A stretch of 64,000 nt of DNA, taken from assembly GCA_016125075.1 (NCBI GenBank), contig WGMO01000019.1, positions 92,020-156,019 on the forward strand. The letters run 5' to 3'. A program made the position numbers and the translations under genes. Below are positions 44,951 through 53,327 of the stretch, piece by piece. Position 1 is the first letter of the stretch. Each line of letters starts with the position of its first letter. A model generated the notes under the pieces. That model was not told the origin of the DNA and did no database searches. It saw only the letters and a program-made list of their open reading frames with translations. This stretch comes from Terrimonas sp. GTDB taxonomy: Bacteria > Bacteroidota > Bacteroidia > Chitinophagales > Chitinophagaceae.

Positions 44951-45793
44951 ATGGTCTATTCTGCCTGTGTCTGTGGTGCCGGAACAATGGGTAGCGGTAT
45001 TGCGCAAAACCTTGCTGCTGCCGGTTTTCCTACTATCCTCTATGAATTGAATCCGGTTGTACTTGATAACGCAAAACTTCAGATGGAACGCAATTTCCAA
45101 AAGATGGTGGATAAGGGGAAGATGCAAACAGATGAAAAAGCGGCTGCCCTTGATCGCCTGGTCTATACCAGTGATTTAAAGGATTGCATGGCCGATATCA
45201 TCATCGAAGCCATTGTTGAAAAACTAAGCGTTAAAACCGAATTATTCAATCAGCTCGCGGCGATCAATTCTCCTACAACCCGGTTTGCGACTAATACTTC
45301 ATCCTTATCGGTCAACAGGATCGCCAGCGCGATCAGCCATCCCGAAAGATTTATTGGCATGCATTTCTTCAACCCCGCTCCGATCATGAAGCTTGTAGAG
45401 ATCGTACTGGGAGAACAGACGGATGAAGATACCAGGCTTGCTATTACCGCTCTTGCCAGGTCAATGGGTAAGATTCCGGTCCTTTGCAAAGATGCGCCGG
45501 GATTTATCGTCAACAGGGTGGCCAGGCCCTTTTACATCGAATCCCTGAGGTTAGCGGAAGAAACCGGTCTTGACATCGAAACCATTGATACTGTTCTTGA
45601 AGATCGTGGTTTCAGGATGGGTCCTTTCCGACTCATGGACCTCATTGGAAATGATATTAATTATGCCGTCAGTGTTTCCGTGTATGAACAAATGCATCAA
45701 CCGGAAAGACTGAAACCCTCCTATATCCAAAAAGAAAAAGTAGAGAAAGGGGAGCTGGGTAAGAAATCCGGCAAAGGGTATTATACCTACTGA
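44951..45793 (+). CDS. 3-hydroxyacyl-CoA dehydrogenase (3-hydroxybutyryl-CoA type)
   Basis: A 280-residue NAD-dependent dehydrogenase of beta-oxidation or butyrate-type metabolism. The NAD-binding motif is VCGAGTMGSGIAQNLAAAGF (residues 6-25). The catalytic His-Glu pair lies in GMHFFNPAPIMKLVEIV, and the C-terminal dimer domain contains DAPGFIVNRVARPF. Length matches Hbd/PaaH single-domain enzymes. No other fatty-acid gene is beside it. Confidence 0.93.
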   Translation: MVYSACVCGAGTMGSGIAQNLAAAGFPTILYELNPVVLDNAKLQMERNFQKMVDKGKMQTDEKAAALDRLVYTSDLKDCMADIIIEAIVEKLSVKTELFNQLAAINSPTTRFATNTSSLSVNRIASAISHPERFIGMHFFNPAPIMKLVEIVLGEQTDEDTRLAITALARSMGKIPVLCKDAPGFIVNRVARPFYIESLRLAEETGLDIETIDTVLEDRGFRMGPFRLMDLIGNDINYAVSVSVYEQMHQPERLKPSYIQKEKVEKGELGKKSGKGYYTY

Positions 45794-45877
45794 GCTTAAG
45801 GAGCTTCCCACAGTCGCAGAGGGGCAATGGATATCCGCTATCTTCGCAGCATATCTCAAACCGAATAATTATACGTC

Positions 45878-46888
45878 TTGTCAAACAAAATTCTTGTAAC
45901 GGGTGGTACGGGTTTCCTGGGGGCATATATCATCCGGGAACTGGTGGAAAAAGGATATACCGTCCGTGCCCTTCACAGAAATAAGAAAAGGCCATTCTTT
46001 ATTCCGGAAGATGTATTGAACAGGGTGGAATGGATAGAAGGCGATGTGCTGGATATTGTTTCGCTGGATGAAGCCATGGATGGTGTCAGCACCGTGATCC
46101 ATGCTGCCGCACTGGTATCCTTTGGGAAAGGCGATAAGCAGGAAATGTACCAGGTGAATAAGGAAGGGACGGCAAATGTGGTCAACATGGCCCTGGAAAA
46201 AAACATGAACAGACTGGTGCATGTCAGTTCCGTGGCTGCATTGGGAAGAACTTTACAGGGCGATCATGTCAATGAAGAAAGGAAATGGACAGAAAGCAAA
46301 TTGAATACCCATTATGCCAACAGTAAACATCTTGCCGAAATGGAAGTTTGGCGGGGAATGGGCGAAGGTTTGTCGGCCGTCATAGTCAACCCCAGTACTA
46401 TCCTGGGTTTTGGCGACTGGCAGAATAGCAGCTGTGCGATCTTTAAAAGGGTCTATGATGGATTCAGGTGGTATACAACCGGTGTCAATGGGTTTGTAGA
46501 TGTGGAGGATACCGCAAAGGCGATTGTCATGTTAATGGAGTCTGCCATCACGGAACAAAGATTCATTATCAATGGTGACAATTGGACCTTCCGGCAACTC
46601 CTGACAACAATAGCCGAAAACTTCAATAAAAAGCCCCCTGCAATAAAAGCATCAAAACAAATGAGTCATCTTGCCTGGCGGCTGGAATGGCTCAAATCGC
46701 TGTTCACCGGCAAAAAACCATTACTGACCCGGGAAAGCGCCAAAGTAGCAGGGAGCCGCACTTATTTTGAGAATGATAAAATACGGGCGGCATTACCGGG
46801 TTTTTCCTTTACCCCCCTCGAAGAATCAATCAAAAAAGCCTGCAAAAAATACGAAGAGGCAATAAAGAACGGCGACCTGAAGTTATAA
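45878..46888 (+). CDS. NAD-dependent epimerase/dehydratase-like SDR
   Basis: A 336-residue extended SDR. The Rossmann motif is ILVTGGTGFLGAYI (residues 5-18), and the catalytic YxxxK is in THYANSKHLAEME. HVSSVAALG is the usual Ser strand. The C-terminal half resembles dihydroflavonol-reductase-like or hopanoid-type SDRs; the substrate is unknown. The start is TTG 45878 (TTG followed by codons for SNKILVTGG), since no ATG is near. Confidence 0.86.
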   Translation: MSNKILVTGGTGFLGAYIIRELVEKGYTVRALHRNKKRPFFIPEDVLNRVEWIEGDVLDIVSLDEAMDGVSTVIHAAALVSFGKGDKQEMYQVNKEGTANVVNMALEKNMNRLVHVSSVAALGRTLQGDHVNEERKWTESKLNTHYANSKHLAEMEVWRGMGEGLSAVIVNPSTILGFGDWQNSSCAIFKRVYDGFRWYTTGVNGFVDVEDTAKAIVMLMESAITEQRFIINGDNWTFRQLLTTIAENFNKKPPAIKASKQMSHLAWRLEWLKSLFTGKKPLLTRESAKVAGSRTYFENDKIRAALPGFSFTPLEESIKKACKKYEEAIKNGDLKL

Positions 46889-46921
46889 GAACCGTATCTT
46901 TATGGGTACAATATCTATTCT

Positions 46922-48001
46922 ATGAAGAAGTTCATCCTATTCCCTTTTCTGCATTTTTTTATTTTCCCCGCATTCAGTCAAAATGGATTCCTGGTGGCCG
47001 GCAAAGTCATTGATTCCACCACACAGACGCCACTATTCGGTGCATCCGTGTTCTGTCAGAACACCACTCAGGGTACAACAACCGGAACCGAGGGAAATTT
47101 CTCCCTGCGCCTCCGTCCCGGCGGGTATGACCTGGTGGTGACTTTTACCGGGTACCAGTCGCAGACCATCAGGGTCAGCGATAATGAAGCGGCCGATAAC
47201 CTGACCATCCTTATGGTGAAATCGGAGAAGAGCATGGAAGAAGTGGTGATCCGTAGTTCGAACGAGGTATTGGACGGGTGGGAAAAATATGGGGATTTTT
47301 TCAAAGAAAATTTTATCGGTAACAGCCCTTTTGCAAAAGAATGTGTTTTGCAGAATCCCGACATTCTTAAATTCTTTTACTATAAGCGATCCGACAAATT
47401 AAAGATATTGGCTGAGGAACCCGTTATCGTAGTCAATAATGCGCTGGGGTATATATTGAGGTACCAGCTTGATTCTTTTGTGTATCATTATCCCGATAAA
47501 CAATACAGTTACCGGGGTTTTTGTTTTTTTGAAGAGATGCAGGGCACCCGTGCGGAAATGCGGGTTTGGCATAAAAACAGGAAACTGGCTTATTATGGCA
47601 GCCGCCTTCATTTCATGCATGCTTACTATGACAAGACCCTGGAAGAGGATGGTTTTATCGTTTCCCTGCTGAATCCTGACGATGATAAAAAATTTGATAT
47701 CATTTCCCGGCCTTACGATCCGAAATACTATACGCCCATCGACAGCACCGCTGAAATCGATATCTATTACCCCAGAAGGATCAGTGTCACTTATACCAAA
47801 AGGGTTCCGGAAAACGAATACCTGCAACAATATAACCTGCCGATGAACCTCGGGGTCCAGGCTTCCTATGTGGACATGCTGGATTATATCACCATCAAGG
47901 AAAACGGGTATTATTATAACCAGGGCGACTGGATCAATATTGGTTACTGGAGCTGGAAAAATATTGGAGACATGCTTCCCTACGATTATATACCAGATTA
48001 A
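46922..48001 (+). CDS. Exported protein with carboxypeptidase-like regulatory domain
   Basis: A 359-residue protein: signal peptide 1-18, a CarboxypepD_reg-like beta-sandwich at about 22-105 (VAGKVIDSTTQTPLFGASVF, GGYDLVVTFTGYQSQTIRV), then a region of about 250 residues rich in Tyr, Asp and Trp without a named fold. This architecture, related to the N-termini of TonB-dependent receptors but without a barrel, is common in Bacteroidota. The role is unknown. TATCTTTA upstream is one base off the -7 consensus. Confidence 0.82.
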   Translation: MKKFILFPFLHFFIFPAFSQNGFLVAGKVIDSTTQTPLFGASVFCQNTTQGTTTGTEGNFSLRLRPGGYDLVVTFTGYQSQTIRVSDNEAADNLTILMVKSEKSMEEVVIRSSNEVLDGWEKYGDFFKENFIGNSPFAKECVLQNPDILKFFYYKRSDKLKILAEEPVIVVNNALGYILRYQLDSFVYHYPDKQYSYRGFCFFEEMQGTRAEMRVWHKNRKLAYYGSRLHFMHAYYDKTLEEDGFIVSLLNPDDDKKFDIISRPYDPKYYTPIDSTAEIDIYYPRRISVTYTKRVPENEYLQQYNLPMNLGVQASYVDMLDYITIKENGYYYNQGDWINIGYWSWKNIGDMLPYDYIPD

Positions 48002-48077
48002 AGTTACATGATCGACGATGGCAATCAGTTACAGATCCGCCAATGCCCGACTTGTACTTACTTAAAAGGGATTACAA

Positions 48078-49028
48078 CTATTTGATGAGGTCACTGAGTT
48101 TTTGCCAAATTTCAGGAATCCGTTTCACCCATACCAGTTCCTTCATTTTTTCCTTTGCCTCAAGCGCCGGTGAGCCAAAATAACTCTTGCCGCCTTCCAG
48201 GCTGGAAGGAACACCACTCTGTGCCATAAGCACAGCCCCTTTTCCGATGGTGAGCGTTTTACTGACACCCACCTGTCCCCAGAGGATCACTTCATCTTCG
48301 ATCTCGGTAGCCCCCGCTATCCCAACCTGTGCAGCCAGAAGACAGTTTTTACCAATCACCGTATCATGGCCAATATGCACCAAATTGTCGATTTTGGTAC
48401 CGGACCCGATTACGGTATCCCCGCTGACACCGCGGTCAATGGTACAGCCGGCCCCAATTTCGACAGCATCCTGAATAACGACCCTTCCGCAACTTTTCAT
48501 TTTCTGGTATTGCAGATCCCTGTTCGTTTTCCTGTTATAATAAAAAGCATCACTGCCGATCACGGTTCCCGATTGAATTACCACCTCATCGCCAATGATA
48601 CAGTGGTCAAGGATCGTTACATTGGGATGGATGATGCAATGACTGCCAATCGAAACCTGGTTACCGATATAGGTATTGGGCATGATCACCGAACCTGTTC
48701 CGACCGTGGCGCTGTCACTGATCATTTTCAGGGAAGGAATAAAGGGCCTGAAATAATTTACCAGTTGCTGGTAGGCCTCAAAAGGTGATGCTGTTACCAG
48801 CAAGGACTTGCCTTCCGGGCAACTGACCTCCTTATTAATAATAATAAAGCTGGCTGCAGATTGAATGCATTTGTCATAGTACTTGGGGTGATCCACAAAA
48901 ACAATATCTCCTGATTCTACTTTATGAATTTCATTGATCCCTGTAGCCTGGCCTTGTTTATTACCGATAATATCGGCATGGATAAAATCAGCCACCCAGC
49001 TAATGTCAACAGGTTTGTCAAATTTCAT
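48078..49028 (-). CDS. lpxD: UDP-3-O-acylglucosamine N-acyltransferase (LpxD-like)
   Basis: A 316-residue left-handed beta-helix acyltransferase of lipid A synthesis, or a close paralogue. An N-terminal LpxD-type domain (1-100) is followed by hexapeptide repeats ([40 protein letters not shown]), the likely catalytic His in [14 protein letters not shown], and a C-terminal helix. The usual GxDGFGY block reads GSDAFYYN. It stands alone, not next to lpxA or lpxC, so it may be a second LpxD-type gene. Confidence 0.86.
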   Translation of the reverse strand: MKFDKPVDISWVADFIHADIIGNKQGQATGINEIHKVESGDIVFVDHPKYYDKCIQSAASFIIINKEVSCPEGKSLLVTASPFEAYQQLVNYFRPFIPSLKMISDSATVGTGSVIMPNTYIGNQVSIGSHCIIHPNVTILDHCIIGDEVVIQSGTVIGSDAFYYNRKTNRDLQYQKMKSCGRVVIQDAVEIGAGCTIDRGVSGDTVIGSGTKIDNLVHIGHDTVIGKNCLLAAQVGIAGATEIEDEVILWGQVGVSKTLTIGKGAVLMAQSGVPSSLEGGKSYFGSPALEAKEKMKELVWVKRIPEIWQKLSDLIK

Positions 49029-49043
49029 GTTACTGCATTTTTA

Positions 49044-49051
49044 CAAAGGTA
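49044..49051 (-). promoter_or_regulatory. -7 promoter element of lpxD
   Basis: Reads TACCTTTG on the minus strand, a full TAnnTTTG match, 15 nt from ATG 49028, so the leader is about 9 nt. Confidence 0.6.
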
Positions 49052-49161
49052 TAGGCTTATATCTTTATGTTTGAAGAGGAAGACCGGTTCACTTCCATCA
49101 AGAAACCGGCAACATAATTTGACAATAGAATGCCTTTAAAGTGTACTGTTTTACTGCTTCC

Positions 49162-49192
49162 TTATCCACAGCACATTTTAAAATGTGAATAA
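49162..49192. promoter_or_regulatory. Two inverted consensus DnaA boxes around a 16-bp palindrome
   Basis: TTATCCACA (49162-49170) and the inverted TGTGAATAA (49184-49192, TTATTCACA on the other strand) both fit TTATnCACA. The 16-mer 49172-49187 between and overlapping them is a perfect palindrome. A/T-rich DNA follows. It could be a DnaA-regulated site, a chance pair, or part of an origin (not supported by more boxes here). Confidence 0.4.
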
Positions 49193-49242
49193 AAAATCTA
49201 AAATAAATTTTCTTATTAGTAAAAATTCTTATTAATATTGTG

Positions 49243-49318
49243 ATGGGAAATTATATTTCCCGGTACTTACTAACCCATCCACATATTATCTCCCCCGTTT
49301 TCGGGGGAGATTTTTTTT
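49243..49318 (+). ncRNA. Candidate small RNA 2 (about 70-75 nt)
   Basis: The RNA is bounded by TAATATTG (one mismatch to the -7 consensus, just before 49240) and a very strong terminator ending at 49318. The 5' part can form a GGGAAAT/ATTTCCC hairpin (49245-49261) or pair GATGGG with CCCATC. Segment 49264-49278 (TACTTACTAACCCAT) is perfectly complementary to part of candidate small RNA 1. The RNA ends 82 nt before yicC. No known family is recognised. Confidence 0.4.
49288..49318 (+). terminator. Strong terminator of candidate small RNA 2
   Basis: Perfect 10-bp stem (49288-49297 with 49302-49311), TTTT loop and a T8 run (49311-49318). It lies 83 nt upstream of yicC and does not follow any plus-strand protein gene, which is why a small RNA is proposed. 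Confidence 0.85.
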
Positions 49319-49400
49319 ACCGGGTCGTCTATGGTGGTTTAAAATCTTTATTGATAAAAGGGAAGCGTTAAATACCTTTACCCGAACATTAACCGTTATT

Positions 49401-50279
49401 ATGCTTAGATCAATGACAGGATTCGGCCGTGCAGAGAAGACAGCCGGTGACAAAACTTTTCTGGTTGACATTAAATCGCTCAATGGTAAACAGTTTGAAT
49501 TACAACTGAAACTCCCGGCATTTCTTAAACCCTTTGAGTTCGATATCCGCAAACTCCTCTCGGAGCATTTGAACAGGGGCAGTATTGATTGCACCATCAG
49601 TCTCAAGGAAACCGGCAATACCAAGCCTGTCAGCATCAATATAGAACTGGCAAAGGCCTATTATAAACCCCTTGCAGAATTATCGGCCAGCCTGAACCTT
49701 GATCCCTCCCATATCCTTAGCACCCTTGTAAAACTACCGGAGGTAATTACCCCCACGGGCGAAACCCTTACCGATGAGGAATGGGTGGAATTTGAAAAAG
49801 TGATCAGGGCCGCCATTGATGATCTAAACCTGCACAGGAATGATGAAGGCAAAGTGCTGGAAAAAGACCTCCTGCTGAGAATAAAGAACATCCGGGTACA
49901 GCAGGAAGAAGTGATCAAACTAGAACCGCTGCGACAACAGCGTATCCGGGAAGGCCTGGAAAAATTAATGGAAGAAAAAGTTGGAAAGGATAATTACGAC
50001 AAGAACCGGCTGGAACAGGAACTGATCTATTATATAGAAAAGATCGACATCAGTGAAGAACAGGTTAGGCTCAGGAACCATTGCGAATATTTTACAAGCA
50101 TCCTCAATGAACCCGGTGATACCGGGAAAGGCAAAAAGCTTTCCTTCGTACTGCAGGAAATCGGCAGGGAGATCAATACTACCGGCGCCAAGGCCTATGA
50201 TTCCACCATCCAGAAATGTGTGGTACTGATGAAAGATGAACTGGAAAAAGCAAAAGAACAGGTACTGAACGTATTGTAA
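49401..50279 (+). CDS. YicC family endoribonuclease-like protein
   Basis: A 292-residue YicC/YloC protein. The N-terminal domain begins with the family signature MLRSMTGFGRAE; the C-terminal DUF1732 domain has EQELIYYIEKIDISEEQVRL and GKKLSFVLQEIGREINTTGA. E. coli YicC takes part in RNA degradation. In many Bacteroidota gmk follows yicC; here gldH follows 58 nt later under its own promoter. Confidence 0.93.
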   Translation: MLRSMTGFGRAEKTAGDKTFLVDIKSLNGKQFELQLKLPAFLKPFEFDIRKLLSEHLNRGSIDCTISLKETGNTKPVSINIELAKAYYKPLAELSASLNLDPSHILSTLVKLPEVITPTGETLTDEEWVEFEKVIRAAIDDLNLHRNDEGKVLEKDLLLRIKNIRVQQEEVIKLEPLRQQRIREGLEKLMEEKVGKDNYDKNRLEQELIYYIEKIDISEEQVRLRNHCEYFTSILNEPGDTGKGKKLSFVLQEIGREINTTGAKAYDSTIQKCVVLMKDELEKAKEQVLNVL

Positions 50280-50316
50280 TATCCGTTCCCTTTCCGTAAA
50301 TTAATATCCTGTTCAT

Positions 50317-50324
50317 TACATTTG
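50317..50324 (+). promoter_or_regulatory. -7 promoter element of gldH
   Basis: TACATTTG, a full match, 14 nt before the TTG start codon at 50338, giving a leader of about 7 nt. Confidence 0.6.
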
Positions 50325-50337
50325 TAAAAAAAACAGC

Positions 50338-50811
50338 TTGAAAAGTCTGCTTCGTACTTCGTCCTTCCTGTTGGCTGCATCCCTGTTCATTCTTTCCTGT
50401 ACGCATATTGACCTGTATGAAAAAAATGTGAATATTCCCGGGCACCAATGGAAGAGCGATTTTCGGCCATCCTTCAGTTTTACCATAAAAGATTTAACAG
50501 TAGGATACAGGCTGTTTTTCGTGATCCGGCATACGGAAAAATACAATTACAATAATATCTGGATCAACCTTTTTTCGCAACCCCCGGGTGACAGCCTCCG
50601 AAAAGTTGCCTATGAGATAAAACTGGCTACCGATGAAAAAGGCTGGTTAGGTTCCGGTATGGATGATATCTATGAACTCCGCCAGCCGCTTACCCCCGGT
50701 GGTTTATTTTTAAAACCCGGCGAGTATCATTTCAGTATAGAACAGATCATGCGGGAAGACCCGCTGCTAAATGTGCTTAGCGTGGGCCTCCGCCTCGAAA
50801 AGAATAACTAA
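50338..50811 (+). CDS. gldH: Gliding motility lipoprotein GldH
   Basis: A 157-residue lipoprotein with lipobox LSC21 and the GldH pattern: IDLYEKNVNIPGHQWKSDFR, SFTIKDLTVGYRLFFVIRHT, and LKPGEYHFSIEQIMREDPLL. GldH is required for gliding in Flavobacterium johnsoniae. The start is TTG 50338, which fits the signal peptide and the promoter. In many relatives gldH sits beside ricT; here ricT is 24 kb away and gldH lies between yicC and a two-component system. Confidence 0.87.
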   Translation: MKSLLRTSSFLLAASLFILSCTHIDLYEKNVNIPGHQWKSDFRPSFSFTIKDLTVGYRLFFVIRHTEKYNYNNIWINLFSQPPGDSLRKVAYEIKLATDEKGWLGSGMDDIYELRQPLTPGGLFLKPGEYHFSIEQIMREDPLLNVLSVGLRLEKNN

Positions 50812-50828
50812 GACAGATCATTACCCAT

Positions 50829-51821
50829 ATGCCACTCTCTGTAAAAAGAATACAGCGAATAACCATCCTATACTGGTTCCTGCTCTGTTATATCATTGCA
50901 GCCCTGGTATGGTGGTTCATTTCCCTGGAAAAACAGAACAGTGAAATGACGGCCCTCGCCCTGCAAAACCTGCAATCCGAAAAAAACGAGATCACTACAG
51001 AGGATTACCGGGTAATGGAAACGGAGATCTACCGGTCAGAAAAAAGAAACAATGCCAAATACCTGGGAGAAGGCATCACTTTCCTGACGCTTACCCTTAT
51101 CGGAGCAGGCTTTGTTTCCCGTTCCATCCGGAAACAATTCAGGATGCAGCATCAGCAACAAAATTTCATGATGGCCGTAACCCATGAACTCAAGACGCCT
51201 ATTTCCGTGGCCAGGCTCAACCTGGAGACCTTACAGAAACACCATCTTGAGGAATCCAAACAAAGAAAGCTGATCGCCATGACCCTCCAGGAAACCTCCC
51301 GGCTCAATTTCCTGACGAATAATATACTCATCGCCTCCCAACTGGAAGGGGGCGGCTATGCTTTTACCAGGGACGAATTGAACCTCTCCGATCTTTTCCG
51401 TGATTGCATCCAGGATTTTATCCAGCGCTTCCCCGACCGGGAATTCAACAGCAGTATCGAAGCAGATACGGAAGTGAAAGGCGACCCCCTGCTGCTGCAG
51501 TTACTGATCAATAACCTGCTGGAGAATGCCATCAAATATTCGCCCCGCCAAAAGACCATTCAGGCAATCCTGAAAAGGGTGGCAGGGAAACCGGTTCTCC
51601 AGATCATTGATGAAGGGGAGGGTATCCCGGATGCAGAGAAAAAAAATATTTTTGATAAGTTTTACCGGATCGGCAATGAAGCCACCCGGAGGGCACAGGG
51701 AACCGGCCTGGGTTTGTACCTTTGCAAAAAGATCGCCGCAGACCATAATGCCGACATTTCAGTGACAAACAATACTCCCTCAGGCAGTATTTTTACAGTC
51801 GAATTCCGGGTAAAAAAATGA
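50829..51821 (+). CDS. Sensor histidine kinase
   Basis: A 330-residue membrane kinase with two helices (about 12-33 and 82-100) around a short periplasmic loop. The dimerisation/phosphoacceptor H119 is in MMAVTHELKTP. The ATPase domain has the N box (NNLLENAIKYSP), G1 (DEGEGIPD) and G2 (GTGLGLYL). The signal is unknown, and the small loop suggests membrane or partner-protein sensing. It overlaps the response regulator by 4 nt. Confidence 0.94.
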   Translation: MPLSVKRIQRITILYWFLLCYIIAALVWWFISLEKQNSEMTALALQNLQSEKNEITTEDYRVMETEIYRSEKRNNAKYLGEGITFLTLTLIGAGFVSRSIRKQFRMQHQQQNFMMAVTHELKTPISVARLNLETLQKHHLEESKQRKLIAMTLQETSRLNFLTNNILIASQLEGGGYAFTRDELNLSDLFRDCIQDFIQRFPDREFNSSIEADTEVKGDPLLLQLLINNLLENAIKYSPRQKTIQAILKRVAGKPVLQIIDEGEGIPDAEKKNIFDKFYRIGNEATRRAQGTGLGLYLCKKIAADHNADISVTNNTPSGSIFTVEFRVKK

Positions 51822-52522
51822 ATACAAAAGCATCTATATTACTGGTGGAGGATGAAGAGAATCTTCATGAAGCTTTAAAACTGAACCTTGAACTTGAAGG
51901 GTATGAAGTGACTTCCGCTTATGACGGTGCCGCTGCCATGAAAGCCATCCAGCAGGAATATTTTGATCTGATCATCATGGATGTCATGCTGCCCGAAATG
52001 GATGGTATCCATGTTACTGAAAGCATCCGGCTGAATAATAACGATACTCCCATTCTCATATTGAGTGCAAAGAATACAAGCGCTGACCGGGTCCTGGGAC
52101 TTAAAAAAGGGGCTGACGATTATCTTACCAAACCCTTTAACCTGGAAGAACTTATTTTACGGGTACAGAAACTGATTGAAAAGAATAAAAAACTCCAGGA
52201 TAAAGAAACCATCGGCGACCATTATTCTTTCGGGAACAATACGATCGACTTCAGGGCACAGGAAGCAATTACCAAGACGGGCGAGAAGATTCAGCTGAGT
52301 AAAAAGGAAAGTATGCTCCTGAAACTGCTGATTGAAAACAGGAATGAAGTGGTGCCCCGTGAAAAGATCCTGCAGGTTGTATGGGGATATAATGTATACC
52401 CCACCACAAGGACCATCGACAACTTCATCCTCAACTTCCGGAAATATTTCGAAGAAGATTCCAGAAACCCGAAGTATTTCCATTCTGTAAGGGCGGTCGG
52501 GTATAAGTACACCGATTCATAG
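51818..52522 (+). CDS. OmpR/PhoB-type response regulator
   Basis: A 234-residue transcription regulator. The receiver domain (1-125) has acidic residues EDEE (11-14), phospho-acceptor D55 in LIIMDVMLPEMDG and the conserved Lys in LSAKNTSAD. The C-terminal winged helix (about 135-232) ends RTIDNFILNFRKYFEED, VRAVGYKY. It is the partner of the adjacent kinase (ATGA overlap). Its stop overlaps the convergent SDR gene by 6 nt. Confidence 0.95.
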   Translation: MNTKASILLVEDEENLHEALKLNLELEGYEVTSAYDGAAAMKAIQQEYFDLIIMDVMLPEMDGIHVTESIRLNNNDTPILILSAKNTSADRVLGLKKGADDYLTKPFNLEELILRVQKLIEKNKKLQDKETIGDHYSFGNNTIDFRAQEAITKTGEKIQLSKKESMLLKLLIENRNEVVPREKILQVVWGYNVYPTTRTIDNFILNFRKYFEEDSRNPKYFHSVRAVGYKYTDS

Positions 52523-53218
52523 ATCTCCCAGCTGCGGGCGTAATACAATATCTTCAACACAGGCACCTGCAGAAAGCCGGGTAGCTGCATAGACCATCTC
52601 AGCAACATCTTCCGCCACCATGATCCTGTTGTCTGTATTATCAAAATCACCCCAGGATTCTGTCAGGACCGCACCCGGAAAAACGGAGGTCACTTTAATA
52701 TTAAAAGGCTTTAGCTCTTCCCTTAAATTTTTTGAAAACCCATGCATGGCATACTTACTGATACTGTAAGAACCCCCGTTGCTATAAGCCTTTAATGCGG
52801 CAATGGAGCATATGTTAAAAATATGCCCGCTTTTTTTCCTGATCATATCCGGAACGATTACCCGGGTAAGATGGTAGGCACTGTACAGGTTGACCGACAT
52901 CATCTGTTCCAGTGTCCCGTCCTCTTCCTGATAAATACTCCCGGGAATGAACTGGCCGGCATTGTTGATCAGGACATCGATGGGGTAACCATTGTCCAGT
53001 ATCCATTTCCCAAATGATTGCGCCTCCTCTTTTTTTGACAAATCCCTGGCCTTGGCCTTGACCTTTATACCCGGATTCTTGGCATGTATCTCCTCCATCG
53101 TTTTCTTTAACTGCTCTTCTCCCCTGCTGCATAAAAAAAGGTTATGCCCGTTGGCTGCAAATATCTCTGCCATGGCCCTGCCCATCCCCTTTGATGCCCC
53201 GGTAATCACTACATTCAT
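52517..53218 (-). CDS. Short-chain dehydrogenase/reductase
   Basis: A 233-residue classical SDR: TGASKGMGRAMAEIF (cofactor binding), INNAGQF, catalytic Ser in CSIAALKAYSNG and YSISKYAM (YxxxK). The substrate is unknown. ATG 53218 (MNVVITGASKG) is chosen because family N-termini begin there; an upstream ATG at 53299 would extend into the fkbM promoter. TAACTTTA on the minus strand upstream is one base off the -7 consensus. Confidence 0.9.
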   Translation of the reverse strand: MNVVITGASKGMGRAMAEIFAANGHNLFLCSRGEEQLKKTMEEIHAKNPGIKVKAKARDLSKKEEAQSFGKWILDNGYPIDVLINNAGQFIPGSIYQEEDGTLEQMMSVNLYSAYHLTRVIVPDMIRKKSGHIFNICSIAALKAYSNGGSYSISKYAMHGFSKNLREELKPFNIKVTSVFPGAVLTESWGDFDNTDNRIMVAEDVAEMVYAATRLSAGACVEDIVLRPQLGDL

Positions 53219-53303
53219 ATCACTGTTATTTTGTATAAAGTTAACTTTCCCTCCGGAATTGAAACAAAACTTCAGGAAGCAGTCATCATTAATGACCATT
53301 AGT

Positions 53304-53311
53304 TACATTTG
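53304..53311 (+). promoter_or_regulatory. -7 promoter element of the FkbM gene
   Basis: TACATTTG, a full match, 17 nt before ATG 53328. It shows that the longer frame upstream of 53328 is not the real N-terminus. Confidence 0.6.
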
Positions 53312-53327
53312 CCCAGCAACAGGCACC

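Larger units (their letters stand above)
49029..49400. other. 372-nt intergenic region with inverted DnaA boxes and a candidate small RNA
   Basis: Between divergent lpxD and yicC. In order: the lpxD promoter (49044-49051); TTATCCACA and TGTGAATAA (49162-49192); about 50 nt of A/T-rich DNA; a second candidate small RNA with a strong terminator; and TACCTTTA, a near-match -7 element of yicC, about 30 nt before ATG 49401. No protein gene is seen. Confidence 0.55.

Noticed and set aside
49029..49400. Replication origin
   Set aside because: Only two exact DnaA boxes are seen and no dnaA, gidA or rpmH is near; recorded as a DnaA-box pair only.
52992..53327. N-terminal extension of the FkbM gene
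   Set aside because: It is antisense to the SDR gene, lacks homology, and a consensus promoter lies at 53304-53311 just before ATG 53328.
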